A stretch of DNA of 60,790 bases from Actinomycetes bacterium (GTDB taxonomy: Bacteria; Actinomycetota; CALGFH01). Under the pieces are notes generated by a model. The model did not search any database, had not been told where the DNA came from, and worked only from the letters and a program-made list of their open reading frames with translations. This document shows positions 15,430 through 23,604 of this stretch, in pieces (within the stretch, counting starts at the first letter, position 1; each line of letters starts with the position of its first letter). The stretch spans positions 1 through 60,790 of the forward strand of contig DASYUT010000133.1 of NCBI GenBank assembly GCA_036000965.1, written 5' to 3'. The translations under genes were made by a program, and so were the position numbers.

Positions 15430-15882
15430 GGGCAAGGTCTCCTCGGGTCGGGAGGGCTCCGGCTCGGCGCCGCCGGCCGGCAGCGGCGGCTCGATGCTAC
15501 CGTCGCCGGTGGCGTCAGCGGCCCGCAGCCGCAGCGCAGAACCTACGAGACCGGTCACGCACGGCCCACGGCTGCACGGCTGCTGCGTTCCCTGCCCGTC
15601 CGAGGGTGCCCGGTTGGCCGCACTGGCAGCTCATCGGCAATTTGCCCGATCGATGGGGCGTTGCTAGCCTGACCAGGACCCGTAGCGCCCTTGGGTGCCC
15701 CCACACCCGATCCCACCCCCCAGGAAGGGCCGGTCCCAAATGCGAGGTCGTCTGTTCGCTCGCGCGCTCGTGCGCTGCCCGCTCACCGCGGGCGGCGGTC
15801 GCGTCGTGACGTGCGTGCCGTCCTGGCCGAGCCACCAGCCACCGCCGGCCTCCCGGCCGTTCGTCCCCGAAGGAGCGATGCG
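15430..15882. other. Intergenic region with a possible structured RNA
   Basis: About 450 bases between divergent genes. Apart from the RNA candidate at 15541-15640 I see no gene. The stretch 15700-15880 is the leader of the downstream membrane-protein gene. Confidence 0.4.
15541..15640 (-). ncRNA. ffs: Candidate small SRP RNA
   Basis: On the minus strand the segment reads GTGCGGCCAACCGGGCAC, then GGGCAGGGAACGCAGCAGCC (15578-15597), then GTGC and GGCCGTGCG. CGGCC pairs with GGCCG and GCAC with GTGC, giving a long hairpin whose tip has a GGAA-like loop next to AGCAG, as in domain IV of bacterial SRP RNA. The apical helix is shorter than the usual CAGG-N2-3-GGAA-N2-3-AGCAG, so the call is tentative. 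An RNA covariance search (RF00169) would settle it. Confidence 0.4.
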
Positions 15883-16395
15883 ATGAGCATGCAGAGCTGG
15901 CGCGAGCCACCTGACCAGTGGGAGCCGCAGGGGTGGGAGCCCCAGACGCGGGAGCCCCAGACGCGGGAGCCCCAGGAGCCGTCCTGGGAGGCCGACCCCT
16001 GGGAGGCCGACCGGTACGGCGAGCCTGGCGCCGACGGGGTGGAGGAGGCCGCCTACCTCGACGACGGAGAGGCACCGGCCGAGCCGAACGGCGGTGTCGT
16101 CGCCGCCATCGTCGCCGCCGGCCTCGCCTGCGCGATCTTCGGGTCCCTGGTCGTGGCCACGGCGGCGAGCCCGGCGATCGCCAAGCTGATGACCTTCTAC
16201 TGGCCGGCCGGACCGCTGACCGGCAAGTCGACCGTGACCATCGTGGCATACCTGGTCATCTGGCCCAACCTGCACTACCGGCTGCGCGACCGGCACCTCG
16301 ACCTCTACAAGGCGTTCCTCTTCACGCTGTTCCTGGTCGGCCTCGGGCTGGTCGGCACCTTCCCGCCCTTCTACCAGATGTTCCAGCCGCGGTAG
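15883..16395 (+). CDS. Membrane protein with repeat-rich acidic N-terminus
   Basis: The protein has 170 residues. Residues 1-70 are acidic and Trp/Glu/Pro-rich, including a 5-residue repeat (EPQTR) encoded by a 15-nt tandem repeat at about 15930-15975. Residues 70-170 hold three hydrophobic segments (about 68-90, 103-122, 140-160). The AGGAG at 15871-15875 supports the ATG at 15883. No family is recognised. It converges with the NDH-2 gene. Confidence 0.65.
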   Translation: MSMQSWREPPDQWEPQGWEPQTREPQTREPQEPSWEADPWEADRYGEPGADGVEEAAYLDDGEAPAEPNGGVVAAIVAAGLACAIFGSLVVATAASPAIAKLMTFYWPAGPLTGKSTVTIVAYLVIWPNLHYRLRDRHLDLYKAFLFTLFLVGLGLVGTFPPFYQMFQPR

Positions 16396-16452
16396 CCACC
16401 CGGCCGGGCCTCGGGGTCGGGGCGATGGAGCGGCAGCGCGGCGAGGCCGGGG

Positions 16453-18585
16453 TCAGGCCACCCGGTTCGGGCTGGCGCTCCGGGACCGGGAGGTCTGGGG
16501 CACCGGGTCGTTCATGGTCAGCGCGATGTCGCGCGGGAAGAACAGCTCCACGATCCAGTCGAGCAGCACGCGCAGCCGCTTCTCGGGACCGGGGAGCTTG
16601 CTGAGGTAGATGCCGCGCCACATGAGCCAGGCCAGCAGCCCGGAGAACCGCCGGCCGCGGATGTCGGCCGCTGCCTTGCCGTGTCCCAGCGTGACCAGGA
16701 ACCCGACCGTCCTGAAGGCGAATGGTCGCGGCCGCCGGCCCTCCAGCGACCTCACGATGCTCTTGGCCGCCGCCTTGCCCTGGCGGAGCGCGTGCTGGGC
16801 CGTTGGTGGGCAGGGCTTGCCGTGGTTGCCGCGGTCGGGGACGTGCGCGCAGTCCCCGACCGCCCAGACGTTGGTGGTGCCGAGCACCTGCAGGGTGCTG
16901 TCCACCAGCACCGCTCCAGCCAGGCTGCGCTCGAAGGGGAGCTGGGCGAGCAGCGGCGCCGGCCGGTTGCCGGCAGCCCAGACCAGGGTGCGTGTCGGGA
17001 GGTGGCTGCCGTCGCTGAGGCCGACCGCCTCGGCGCTGGCGCTCGTGACCCGCGTGTCGAGCAGGAAGTGCACGCCGCGCCCCTGGAGCTTGCGCTGGGC
17101 GTACTCGCCGAGCTCGCGACCGGTCTCGGGGAGGATGCGGTCGCGGCCGTGCACCAGCACGAAGCGCGGGTCGGCGGCGGTGACCCGCGGGAAGTAGCGC
17201 CGCACGCCGTGGACCAGGTCGCACAGGCCGGCCATCATCTCGACCCCGGCGAACCCTCCCCCGGCGACCACGAAGGTGAGCTGGCGCCTGCGCTCCCGCG
17301 GGTCGGTCTCGACGTCGGCCTGCTCGAGCCGGGCGATCACGTGGTTGCGCAGCCGGTTGGCGTCCCCGATCGTCTTGAGGGGCAGGGAGTTGGCCTCAAC
17401 GCCGGGCAGGTTCAGGTAGTTGGGCACGGCGCCGAGGGCGACGACCAGGTGGTCGTAGGGCAGCGCCTCGGCCGCCTGGGAGCCGCTCGCGCGCAGGCTC
17501 AGCACCTGCCGCTGGGTGTCCACGCTCTCGACTTGGGCAAGCCGGAACCGGGTCCTCGGGCAGGCCGCCCGCACCGGGACGCTGATGTGGCTGGGCTCGA
17601 GCGAGCTTGAGGCGACCTCGGCCAGCATCGGGGTGAACAGCAGAGCGTTGCTCTGGCTGACCATGGACACCTCCATGCTCGGGAGACGCGGGAGGAGCCG
17701 CTCGAGCTGGCGCGCCGTCCCCACCCCGCCGAAGCCTCCGCCGAGGATGACGACCCGGACCGGCGTCACCGGCGGGCGGCGGTCGTCCCCGGACCCGGCG
17801 CCTGCCCCGCCGGCAAGGTGCCTGGCCGCTGCCTCGTGGAAGAGCAGCCCGGCCGTCGAGCTGAGCAGCAGGGCGCCGAGGAGGCTGGGGAGCCGCTCCC
17901 CCACGCCAGCTCCGGACCAGGCCACCTGCCCGGTCGTCAGCAACGGCCAGGAGGTGAGCGGCACCGTCACCCACCAGGCCAGGCCCAGGAGCAGGCCGCC
18001 GGTGAGCGCGCGGGCGTGGCTGCGGGGACGGTGGCGGAACACGACCGCCCTGACCCGGATGCGCCCGGAGGCCCCCACTCCGCGCCGGCCTTGCGCCCGT
18101 CCCGAGCCGGGCGAGCTCGCCCCGGCTCCCAGCCGCGCCGCCGGCGCGGCATGCCGCCCGCGGCGGCCGGGCCCGGGTGCCGCCCCGCGACCGAGGCGCC
18201 CCGGGACCGGCTCGGGCGCCGGCCGGCGCGGGACCGGCTCGGGCGCCAGCCGGCGGCCGACGAACGCCACCAGCAGGAAGCCGAACCCGGTGACGACCAA
18301 GCCGGCCAGGAGGGCGGCCCGCGACCGCACGCTGGTCAGGGGGAGGTTCCCGCTGTCGGCGCCGGTGGCCAGGTAGGTGGGGGCGGTGGGTGCGGCGGCG
18401 GCGTTCTGCCGCGGCGGCGGAGCGGGGCTGGCCTGCGGGACCGGAGCCGGCTGCGCGGCGGCGCTGCCCCCACCGGTCGCGTTCCCGATGTACGCGCCAC
18501 CGTCGTAGCCGGGCGGGACGAGGGCGGCGGCGAGGATAGCGGCGGAGGCCACCACGAGCGTCGCCAGGAGGAGCTTCCTCGCCAC
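16453..18585 (-). CDS. Type II NADH dehydrogenase-like protein with exported-protein-like N-terminal extension
   Basis: The protein has 710 residues against about 400-450 for ordinary NDH-2. The catalytic part starts near residue 274: FAD motif VVILGGGFGG, NADH motif FVVAGGGFAGVE (about 437-448), FAD-closing NVWAVGDCAHV (about 572), and a C-terminal membrane-associating region (LAWLMWRGIYLSKLPGPEKRLRVLLDWI). The N-terminal 110 residues resemble a small secreted wall protein: signal-like helix, Ala/Pro-rich linker, LPLTS at 81-85, hydrophobic segment, Arg pair. An Arg/Pro/Gly-rich stretch and two more membrane helices (about 200-255) follow. The start is GTG. It lies downstream of the ECF sigma gene. 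Confidence 0.85.
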   Translation of the reverse strand: MARKLLLATLVVASAAILAAALVPPGYDGGAYIGNATGGGSAAAQPAPVPQASPAPPPRQNAAAAPTAPTYLATGADSGNLPLTSVRSRAALLAGLVVTGFGFLLVAFVGRRLAPEPVPRRPAPEPVPGRLGRGAAPGPGRRGRHAAPAARLGAGASSPGSGRAQGRRGVGASGRIRVRAVVFRHRPRSHARALTGGLLLGLAWWVTVPLTSWPLLTTGQVAWSGAGVGERLPSLLGALLLSSTAGLLFHEAAARHLAGGAGAGSGDDRRPPVTPVRVVILGGGFGGVGTARQLERLLPRLPSMEVSMVSQSNALLFTPMLAEVASSSLEPSHISVPVRAACPRTRFRLAQVESVDTQRQVLSLRASGSQAAEALPYDHLVVALGAVPNYLNLPGVEANSLPLKTIGDANRLRNHVIARLEQADVETDPRERRRQLTFVVAGGGFAGVEMMAGLCDLVHGVRRYFPRVTAADPRFVLVHGRDRILPETGRELGEYAQRKLQGRGVHFLLDTRVTSASAEAVGLSDGSHLPTRTLVWAAGNRPAPLLAQLPFERSLAGAVLVDSTLQVLGTTNVWAVGDCAHVPDRGNHGKPCPPTAQHALRQGKAAAKSIVRSLEGRRPRPFAFRTVGFLVTLGHGKAAADIRGRRFSGLLAWLMWRGIYLSKLPGPEKRLRVLLDWIVELFFPRDIALTMNDPVPQTSRSRSASPNRVA

Positions 18586-18651
18586 CTCAGAGCCCTTTCG
18601 AACGCGCGCGGGGGCCTCCGGGACGACCTGCCGCTCTTGCCGGATGCGGGC

Positions 18652-19212
18652 TCACGACGCCTTCGCCCGCTCGGCCGCGTCCACCGCCTCCGCCTGCAGC
18701 ACGAGGAGTTGGCGGAGACGCCCGCGGGCACGGTGCAGGCGGGAGAGGACGGTCCCCCTGGGCGTGCCCATGACCTCGCCGGCCTCCGCGCACGACAGAC
18801 CGTGGATCTCGACCAGGGTCACCGCGTCCCTGAACGGGTCTGGGAGCTGGGCGAGCGCCCGGTGCAGGGCCTCGCGGTCGAGCAGGCGCAGGACCTGCTC
18901 CTCGGGCCCAGGCGTGTCGCTGACCAGGTCGGCGACCAGGTCCGTCTCGTTGTCGACCTGGTCGGCCCTTGGCATGCGCAGGCGGCGGCGGTAGTCGTTG
19001 CAGGAGACGTTGTAGGCGATGCGGAGCAGCCAGGCACGGCAGTTGGTGCCGGGCTCGAAGGAGTCGAAGGACCGGAACGCCCGCAGGAAGGTCTCCTGGG
19101 CGACGTCCTGGGCCTCGGTGGGGTCGCTGGTCAGCCGATAGGCGTAGTCGTAGACGACACCCAGGAAGGGCAGGGCCGTCGCCTCGAACCGCTTGCGTGT
19201 GAGCTCGTTCAT
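18652..19212 (-). CDS. ECF-type RNA polymerase sigma factor
   Basis: The protein has 186 residues with region 2 (AYRLTSDPTEAQDVAQETFLRAFRSFDSF and the NCRAWLLRIAYN segment) and region 4 (ALAQLPDPFRDAVTLVEIHGLSCAEAGEVMGTPRGTVLSRLHRARGRLR), given as regions only. The pattern is close to the SigR/SigE type. No cysteine-rich zinc anti-sigma factor is adjacent. The gene lies between a membrane-protein gene (67-base spacer) and the NDH-2 gene (66-base spacer) on the same strand, so the three probably form an operon and the sigma factor may control it. Confidence 0.9.
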   Translation of the reverse strand: MNELTRKRFEATALPFLGVVYDYAYRLTSDPTEAQDVAQETFLRAFRSFDSFEPGTNCRAWLLRIAYNVSCNDYRRRLRMPRADQVDNETDLVADLVSDTPGPEEQVLRLLDREALHRALAQLPDPFRDAVTLVEIHGLSCAEAGEVMGTPRGTVLSRLHRARGRLRQLLVLQAEAVDAAERAKAS

Positions 19213-19279
19213 CGCGTCATACCTCCACCACCGACCGCCTGCGCGTGTCCGCCGTTCCGGGGATCGCCGTGCCTTGCGC

Positions 19280-20743
19280 TCATGGCTGCCAGGGCCTGTG
19301 CATGAAGTCGTTCGGGGCGACGACGTTGATGATGGCGCCGAGCATCGAGCCGAGCAGCGCCGCCGCGAACGCGATGATGAACAGGTTGGTGAGCATCTTG
19401 CGCAGGCGAAGGTCGTTCAGCAGGAGACGGTGGTAGCGCAGCACCACGAAGGCGACGGCGGTGGCCAGGAAGGGGGTGATCCAGCCCGAGTTCACCTTCC
19501 ACTCCATGGCGAAGGTGTCCCAGAAGGCCAGCTCCTTGTGGGCCAGGAGGAACTGCTGCGGGTAGGCGTTGAGGTTGAGGGACCCCGGCCGTGGCTTGGC
19601 CCGGTAGCCGGCGTAGCCGAGCCAGGTCCCGACCAGCACCGTGATCCAGGCGACCACGGCCATGACCGCCACGCTCCACTTGCGGACGAGCTCCTTCGGC
19701 CGGGACTCCTTGGTCATGACCAGCGTGGTGAGGCCGCCGCCGAAGGCGTGGACGATGATGATCCCGCAGGTGCTGTGGGTCATGAAGAAGAGCTGCCTGG
19801 TGGTCAGGCCGTGGCCGGTCAGCGCGGCCATGACCGCGACGAGCGTGGCGGCGCCGATGCCGGCGGCCAGGGTCAGCGTCACGCCGTTGACGAGCGAGGT
19901 CCCGCGCCGGCTGGCGGCCCGGCTCGACTCGAGCCGGCGCAGGCGGCGCACGGGCAGCGAGCGCGGGTCGACAGCGGGCTCCTCGGGCTCCTGCTCGAAG
20001 AAGTCCGTCTCGTCGGCGTCGTAGCCGGCATCGCCGCTGCTGCCGTCGTCGTCGTCGTCGTACTGGTAGGCGTACCCGTCCTGGTACACGCCGTCGTCGT
20101 AGCGGGGCTCGAGGACGGTGCCGCCGGACCGGTCTTGACCCAGGTAGGCGAGGTCGACGTCGTCGCGGTCGTCGTAGAAGGGGCCGGTCGAGTCGGGGTC
20201 GGCGTAGGCCGGGTCGGCGCTCGGCGGGGTCCTGTACAGCGACCGGAGGTAGGCGAGGTCGGTGTCGCCCTGGTTCGCAGGGTACGGCTCGCCGTGCTCG
20301 ACCCCACCGTACCCGGGCAGGGCGGGGTCGGTGCCAGGCTCGTCGTAGGGGTGCACCGGCTGGGCGTGGAGCGCGCGGGCATAGGCCGAGTCGGTGAGGT
20401 TGGGGTCGGTGACGTCCGGATCGACGTAGGCGGCGCCCTGGTAGAGCGCCTGCGCGTAGGCCGGGTCGGCATAGGGGTCGGCGTAGCCGAGGCCGGTCCC
20501 GGGACCGGCGTGGACCTGGTCGCCGTAGAGGGCTCGGGCATAGGCCGAGTCGTCACCGGCGTCGTCGAAGGCCGCCGGGTCCGCATGCCACTGGCCGTTC
20601 GGGTTCGCCTTCATCTGGCTCACTCGGTTGCTCACCCTTTCCCGATCGTTGCTTCGGGCCGGCTGGCTGGGCCAGGCAGGCCGGTCGCGGGACAGCGGCT
20701 GCCAAGCGCCTGGCTGGTTGTGGTGTGGTCGAGCGCGCGTCAT
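19280..20743 (-). CDS. Membrane protein with long acidic Ala/Tyr/Asp repeat region
   Basis: The protein has 487 residues. Residues 50-240 are degenerate acidic repeats around DSAYARALY and AYADPxxxxAY, cytoplasmic by charge. The C-terminal 200 residues have five or six membrane helices with several His residues in or near them (FFMTHSTCGIIIVHAF; LLAHKELAFWDTFAMEW; LRYHRLLLND), which could bind haem, but no known haem motif is clear. The start at 20743 has AGAGG upstream; an ATG at 20614 is an alternative. It is the first gene of the sigma/NDH-2 operon. I do not recognise the family. Confidence 0.7.
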   Translation of the reverse strand: MTRARPHHNQPGAWQPLSRDRPAWPSQPARSNDRERVSNRVSQMKANPNGQWHADPAAFDDAGDDSAYARALYGDQVHAGPGTGLGYADPYADPAYAQALYQGAAYVDPDVTDPNLTDSAYARALHAQPVHPYDEPGTDPALPGYGGVEHGEPYPANQGDTDLAYLRSLYRTPPSADPAYADPDSTGPFYDDRDDVDLAYLGQDRSGGTVLEPRYDDGVYQDGYAYQYDDDDDGSSGDAGYDADETDFFEQEPEEPAVDPRSLPVRRLRRLESSRAASRRGTSLVNGVTLTLAAGIGAATLVAVMAALTGHGLTTRQLFFMTHSTCGIIIVHAFGGGLTTLVMTKESRPKELVRKWSVAVMAVVAWITVLVGTWLGYAGYRAKPRPGSLNLNAYPQQFLLAHKELAFWDTFAMEWKVNSGWITPFLATAVAFVVLRYHRLLLNDLRLRKMLTNLFIIAFAAALLGSMLGAIINVVAPNDFMHRPWQP

Positions 20744-21056
20744 GGGGACCTCTGTCGAGGCAAGGAGGAAGCAGCCGCGGTCGCGCCAATGTCCGGCCTT
20801 CGCCGATGGGCGACGGCGCACACGTGGGGGCGTGGCGCCGTCGTGGACCGTGCCGATGCACCGGACCGGTCCGGCATCGAAGCTACCGTGAACCTGCTGA
20901 GGTGCGTATTACGGTTGGGGGACAACAGTGGCGGTGCCTGACGCGGTCAGGTCCTGCCGGGCTGGATGGCGCAGTGGGGGCTGGCCGTCCGATTGGAGCT
21001 TTGGGGTTGCTCGGGCGAAACCGTACGGCACGGGCACATCGCAGTCAAATCGAACG

Positions 21057-21085
21057 TTGACCGTCACCATTCCGTGACGTTTTGT
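21057..21085 (+). promoter_or_regulatory. Possible promoter with embedded operator
   Basis: TTGACC (21057-21062) is followed after 17 bases by a weak TTTTGT, and the spacer holds the perfect inverted repeat CGTCAC-CATTCC-GTGACG (21062-21079). It faces the methyltransferase remnant. Confidence 0.35.
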
Positions 21086-21250
21086 GCAAATGCGAGCTGC
21101 CGCGGCACCGGCACCGACTGGACCTGCCGACCAGCAGGCTGGTCAGCGAGCAGGTCGTGGTTGGGCGGCCGGTCCGCCGCGTGCCGCTCTACGTCCGGCT
21201 GTTCAGCTTCACCGAGCTGCGCGACCGGCTTGCCGCTGCGGGTTCACGCC
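21082..21250 (+). pseudogene. Decayed SAM-dependent methyltransferase fragment
   Basis: One frame gives LDLPTSRLVSEQVVVGRPV and then YVRLFSFTELRDRLAAAG, matching the C-terminal strand-helix of class I methyltransferases (RLFSxxELxxLLxxAGF). Nothing resembling the SAM-binding half is present upstream and the following frame is low-complexity, so this is a remnant. Confidence 0.45.
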
Positions 21251-21528
21251 TGCTGACGGCTGCGGCGAGGGCGGCGAGCCGCTCTCGCCGTCCAGCCGCC
21301 GGATGCCGGTGGTCGCCACTGCTGACCGCCGTGCGGGGCGGGCGGCGCAGCCGGGCGGCGGGCGCGATGGACGGCCAGGAACTTGAGGCCCCGGTCTTGT
21401 CGGTCGTGATGGCGGGGGGGATGTCACACCCCCGGCGTAGTGTTGCGTAAGGACAGGACTCATCACCCTCGCTCCGCACAAGCTCGTGATGAGCCACTGA
21501 TATTCTACTGATTCGTTACCATCAAAGA

Positions 21529-21557
21529 TAGTTCAGCAGTGACGTTACTGGTATAAT
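21529..21557 (+). promoter_or_regulatory. Promoter of the small-protein operon
   Basis: A consensus TATAAT (21552-21557) preceded by TGG (extended -10), with TAGTTC at 21529-21534 as a weak -35 at 17-base spacing. The transcript would begin near 21564. Confidence 0.6.
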
Positions 21558-21594
21558 GAGATCGATGGTGACAGGCACAGGAAGGGAGGGCGGC

Positions 21595-21738
21595 ATGAAC
21601 GCCCTGTTCCAAGAACTCATGGTCTACGAGCACATCGCCGACCTGCAGGCAGAGGCAGCGGAGTCGCGGCTGGCCTCAACTGGCCGCCGCCGCAGGATTG
21701 CCAGGCGGGCGCTGCGCAAGAGGGAGGCCCACCGATGA
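21595..21738 (+). CDS. Small helical protein, 47 residues
   Basis: The start at 21595 has GGGAGGG upstream and lies about 30 bases after the predicted transcription start. The protein is a single amphipathic helix (MNALFQELMVYEHIADLQAEA) followed by a very basic tail (TGRRRRIARRALRKREAHR), which suggests nucleic-acid or membrane contact. Similar short proteins occur in actinobacteria but I know of no assigned function. Its stop overlaps the start of the next small gene (ATGA, 21735-21738). Confidence 0.7.
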   Translation: MNALFQELMVYEHIADLQAEAAESRLASTGRRRRIARRALRKREAHR

Positions 21739-21905
21739 CTACGATCCAGAGAGACCCCGACGGCCCCGGCGAGCCCATGACCACTCCCAGGAACCCCCCG
21801 CAGGCGACGGTGTGGGCGTGGCTCGGCGACTGGGCCGCCACCGTGCGGCTCGGCCCCGTGCTCGGGCAGCGGGCGGTCAGCCGCCACACCGGCGCCCGCT
21901 GCTGA
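21735..21905 (+). CDS. Small protein, 56 residues
   Basis: It begins in a 4-base overlap with the preceding small gene and ends 4 bases before a strong terminator, so it is clearly the end of a two-gene transcript. The first 25 residues are Pro-rich and polar; the rest is VWAWLGDWAATVRLGPVLGQ and a short basic end with a terminal Cys, which could be an amphipathic Trp-rich helix. An ATG at codon 15 is another possible start. No family is recognised. Confidence 0.6.
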   Translation: MTTIQRDPDGPGEPMTTPRNPPQATVWAWLGDWAATVRLGPVLGQRAVSRHTGARC

Positions 21906-21909
21906 CAAC

Positions 21910-21950
21910 AACCGGAAGCGCCCGGCCTCCCACCCCGGGCGCTTCCGGTT
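21910..21950 (+). terminator. Strong intrinsic terminator
   Basis: Perfect 16-bp stem AACCGGAAGCGCCCGG / CCGGGCGCTTCCGGTT with a 9-base loop, followed by the pyrimidine run CTTCTTCTCCTT. It closes the small-protein operon. Confidence 0.88.
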
Positions 21951-22097
21951 CTTCTTCTCCTTCCGGTTTTCTTCTCCAGAGACCTGGTCCCTCACGGGCG
22001 CGGTCCTCACGCGCCCAGTTCTCGCGGGCGCGGTCCTTACAGGGGCGCGGCTCTGAGGGATCAAGCATCCGGGGATCCGAGGGGTGGGAACCGCCTC

Positions 22098-23309
22098 TCA
22101 CCACCCGCGGGGTGCACCCGCCTCCCCCCGCAGGGGGCACGGCTGGCCGGTCAGGCGGTCCTGGGGGACCGGGGCTTCACGGTCCCGCGCCCAGCGCCGC
22201 GCGTCGTAGGCGCGGAAGACCGGCAGCGCCACGGCCACGACGCCAACCCCGAGCACGCTGAGCAGGCCGCCCGACACCACCGAGACGCGGACGCTGAACA
22301 GCGAGGCGACCGCGCCGGCCTCCACGTTGCCGAGCAGTGGCCCGGTCGAGTAGCTGAGCAGCTCGATGCCTGCCAGCCGGCCGCGCAGGTGGTCGGGGAT
22401 GGTCTGGTTCCAGATGGTCGAGCGGAAGATGCCGCTCACCATGTCGGCCGCGCCGGCCAGGGCGAGCAGGCCGAGGGCGAGCCAGAGCGGCCCGGCGAAG
22501 CCGAAGCCGGCGATGGCGGCGCCCCAGACCGCGGCCGCGATCAGGATGGCCCGCCCGTGCCGGTGCACGTGCCCGGTCCAGCCGCTGGTCGCGTTGGCCA
22601 GGAAGGAGCCGACGGAGGGGGCGGCGTAGAGCAGCCCGAGCGCGCCAGGCCCGCCGTAGCGGGCCGCGATGGCCGGGAACAGCGCGGTCGGCATGCCGAA
22701 CAGCATGGCGACGATGTCCACGATGTAGGTGCCGAGCAGTTCCTGGCGGCTGCGGGCGTAGCGCAGGCCCTCGAGCACGCCGCGCAGGCTCGGGCGCTCG
22801 GCGCCGGCCGGGGGCGGCAGCGCCCGCATGAGGCTGAGCGCGACCAGCGACACCATGAAGCTGACCACGTCAACGCCGTAGGTGGCGGCCAGGCCGAACT
22901 GGGCGATCAGCAGGCCGCCGAGGGCGGGGCCGCCCACCAGGGAGGACCGGGTGAGCTGGAAGACCTGGTAGGGGATGGCGACGTAGGTGATCATGCTGCC
23001 CGCGAAGGAGACCGCCTGGCCGGCGAACAGCAGCCGCAAGTCCCGGTGCCGCCGGAGCGGTCCGAAGTCCACCGTGGCCATCCGCAGCCAGCCACGCCAG
23101 CGCCACTGGCGTCCAGCGTCAGCTTTCCCGGTCGAGGGCCCGGCCATCGCCACCGGGTCAGCACTCCCGGTCGAGGGCCCGGCCATCGCCACCGGGTCAG
23201 GGCCGACCCGGCTCGGCGGCCGGACCGCCTCGGGCTCGACGCCGGGCAGTCCGGGGCTGTCCGGGTCCGCCGCCGGCCCCTCGGCCGCGGGCGATGCGTC
23301 GTCGTCCAC
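22098..23309 (-). CDS. MFS transporter (EntS-like) with apparent internal deletion
   Basis: The protein has 403 residues including a 76-residue polar N-terminus with a duplicated 13-residue unit (DPVAMAGPSTG..). The MFS body begins at FGPLRRHRDLRLLFAGQAVSFAGSMITYVAIPYQVFQLT. It then passes directly from RSSLV to GGPALGGLLIAQFGLAATYGVD (near residue 125, about 22935). In EntS-like exporters these segments are separated by roughly 100 residues carrying several membrane helices and the GG-ADR-RR loop. The rest, to YDARRWARD, is normal. Transport activity is doubtful. The start is uncertain: GTG 23309 or ATG 23081. Confidence 0.75.
   Translation of the reverse strand: MDDDASPAAEGPAADPDSPGLPGVEPEAVRPPSRVGPDPVAMAGPSTGSADPVAMAGPSTGKADAGRQWRWRGWLRMATVDFGPLRRHRDLRLLFAGQAVSFAGSMITYVAIPYQVFQLTRSSLVGGPALGGLLIAQFGLAATYGVDVVSFMVSLVALSLMRALPPPAGAERPSLRGVLEGLRYARSRQELLGTYIVDIVAMLFGMPTALFPAIAARYGGPGALGLLYAAPSVGSFLANATSGWTGHVHRHGRAILIAAAVWGAAIAGFGFAGPLWLALGLLALAGAADMVSGIFRSTIWNQTIPDHLRGRLAGIELLSYSTGPLLGNVEAGAVASLFSVRVSVVSGGLLSVLGVGVVAVALPVFRAYDARRWARDREAPVPQDRLTGQPCPLRGEAGAPRGW
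23127..23200. repeat. 39-nt in-frame tandem duplication
   Basis: Two near-perfect copies starting CCCGGTCGAGGGCCCGGCC at 23127 and 23166. The period is 13 codons and the repeat encodes the duplicated segment in the N-terminus of the MFS protein. Confidence 0.9.
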
Positions 23310-23604
23310 GGCGGCATGGTGGCAGCCGGCGTCCGCGAGCGTCCACCCGACTTCGCCGCGCCGCCCTTGACGGGCGGTTTGACACCCGGCGGCGGTCTTG
23401 GCAACCTACGTCGCGCCGCTCGTCCCCCCGAAGTCCCAGAGCGGCACGAGCTGAACACCCAAACCGTACCGGTCCCGCCCGCGATCGCTGTGGCGCTGGC
23501 TCTCCTGGGCGGGACCCCGACATCCCGCCTGGTGGCTTGTGCTCCTGGGCCGGGCGGCATCCGCGAGCACCTTTCCGGTCCCGGCAACGAGAGGTTGGGC
23601 AACG
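23310..23604. other. Divergent spacer between MFS and CAP genes
   Basis: About 295 bases. I see no additional gene and no clear promoter hexamers. Confidence 0.4.

Larger units (their letters stand above)
20744..21594. other. Gene-poor region
   Basis: About 850 bases without an intact gene. It contains a possible promoter/operator (21057-21085), a methyltransferase remnant (about 21082-21250) and the promoter of the micro-operon (21529-21557). The last 100 bases are clearly more AT-rich than the surroundings. Confidence 0.6.

Noticed and set aside
16453-17000. Separate small secreted LPxTG protein gene upstream of NDH-2
   Set aside because: The frame from 18585 is continuous into the NDH-2 domain with no stop and no good internal start, so it is annotated as one protein (the extension itself is at 17770-18585).
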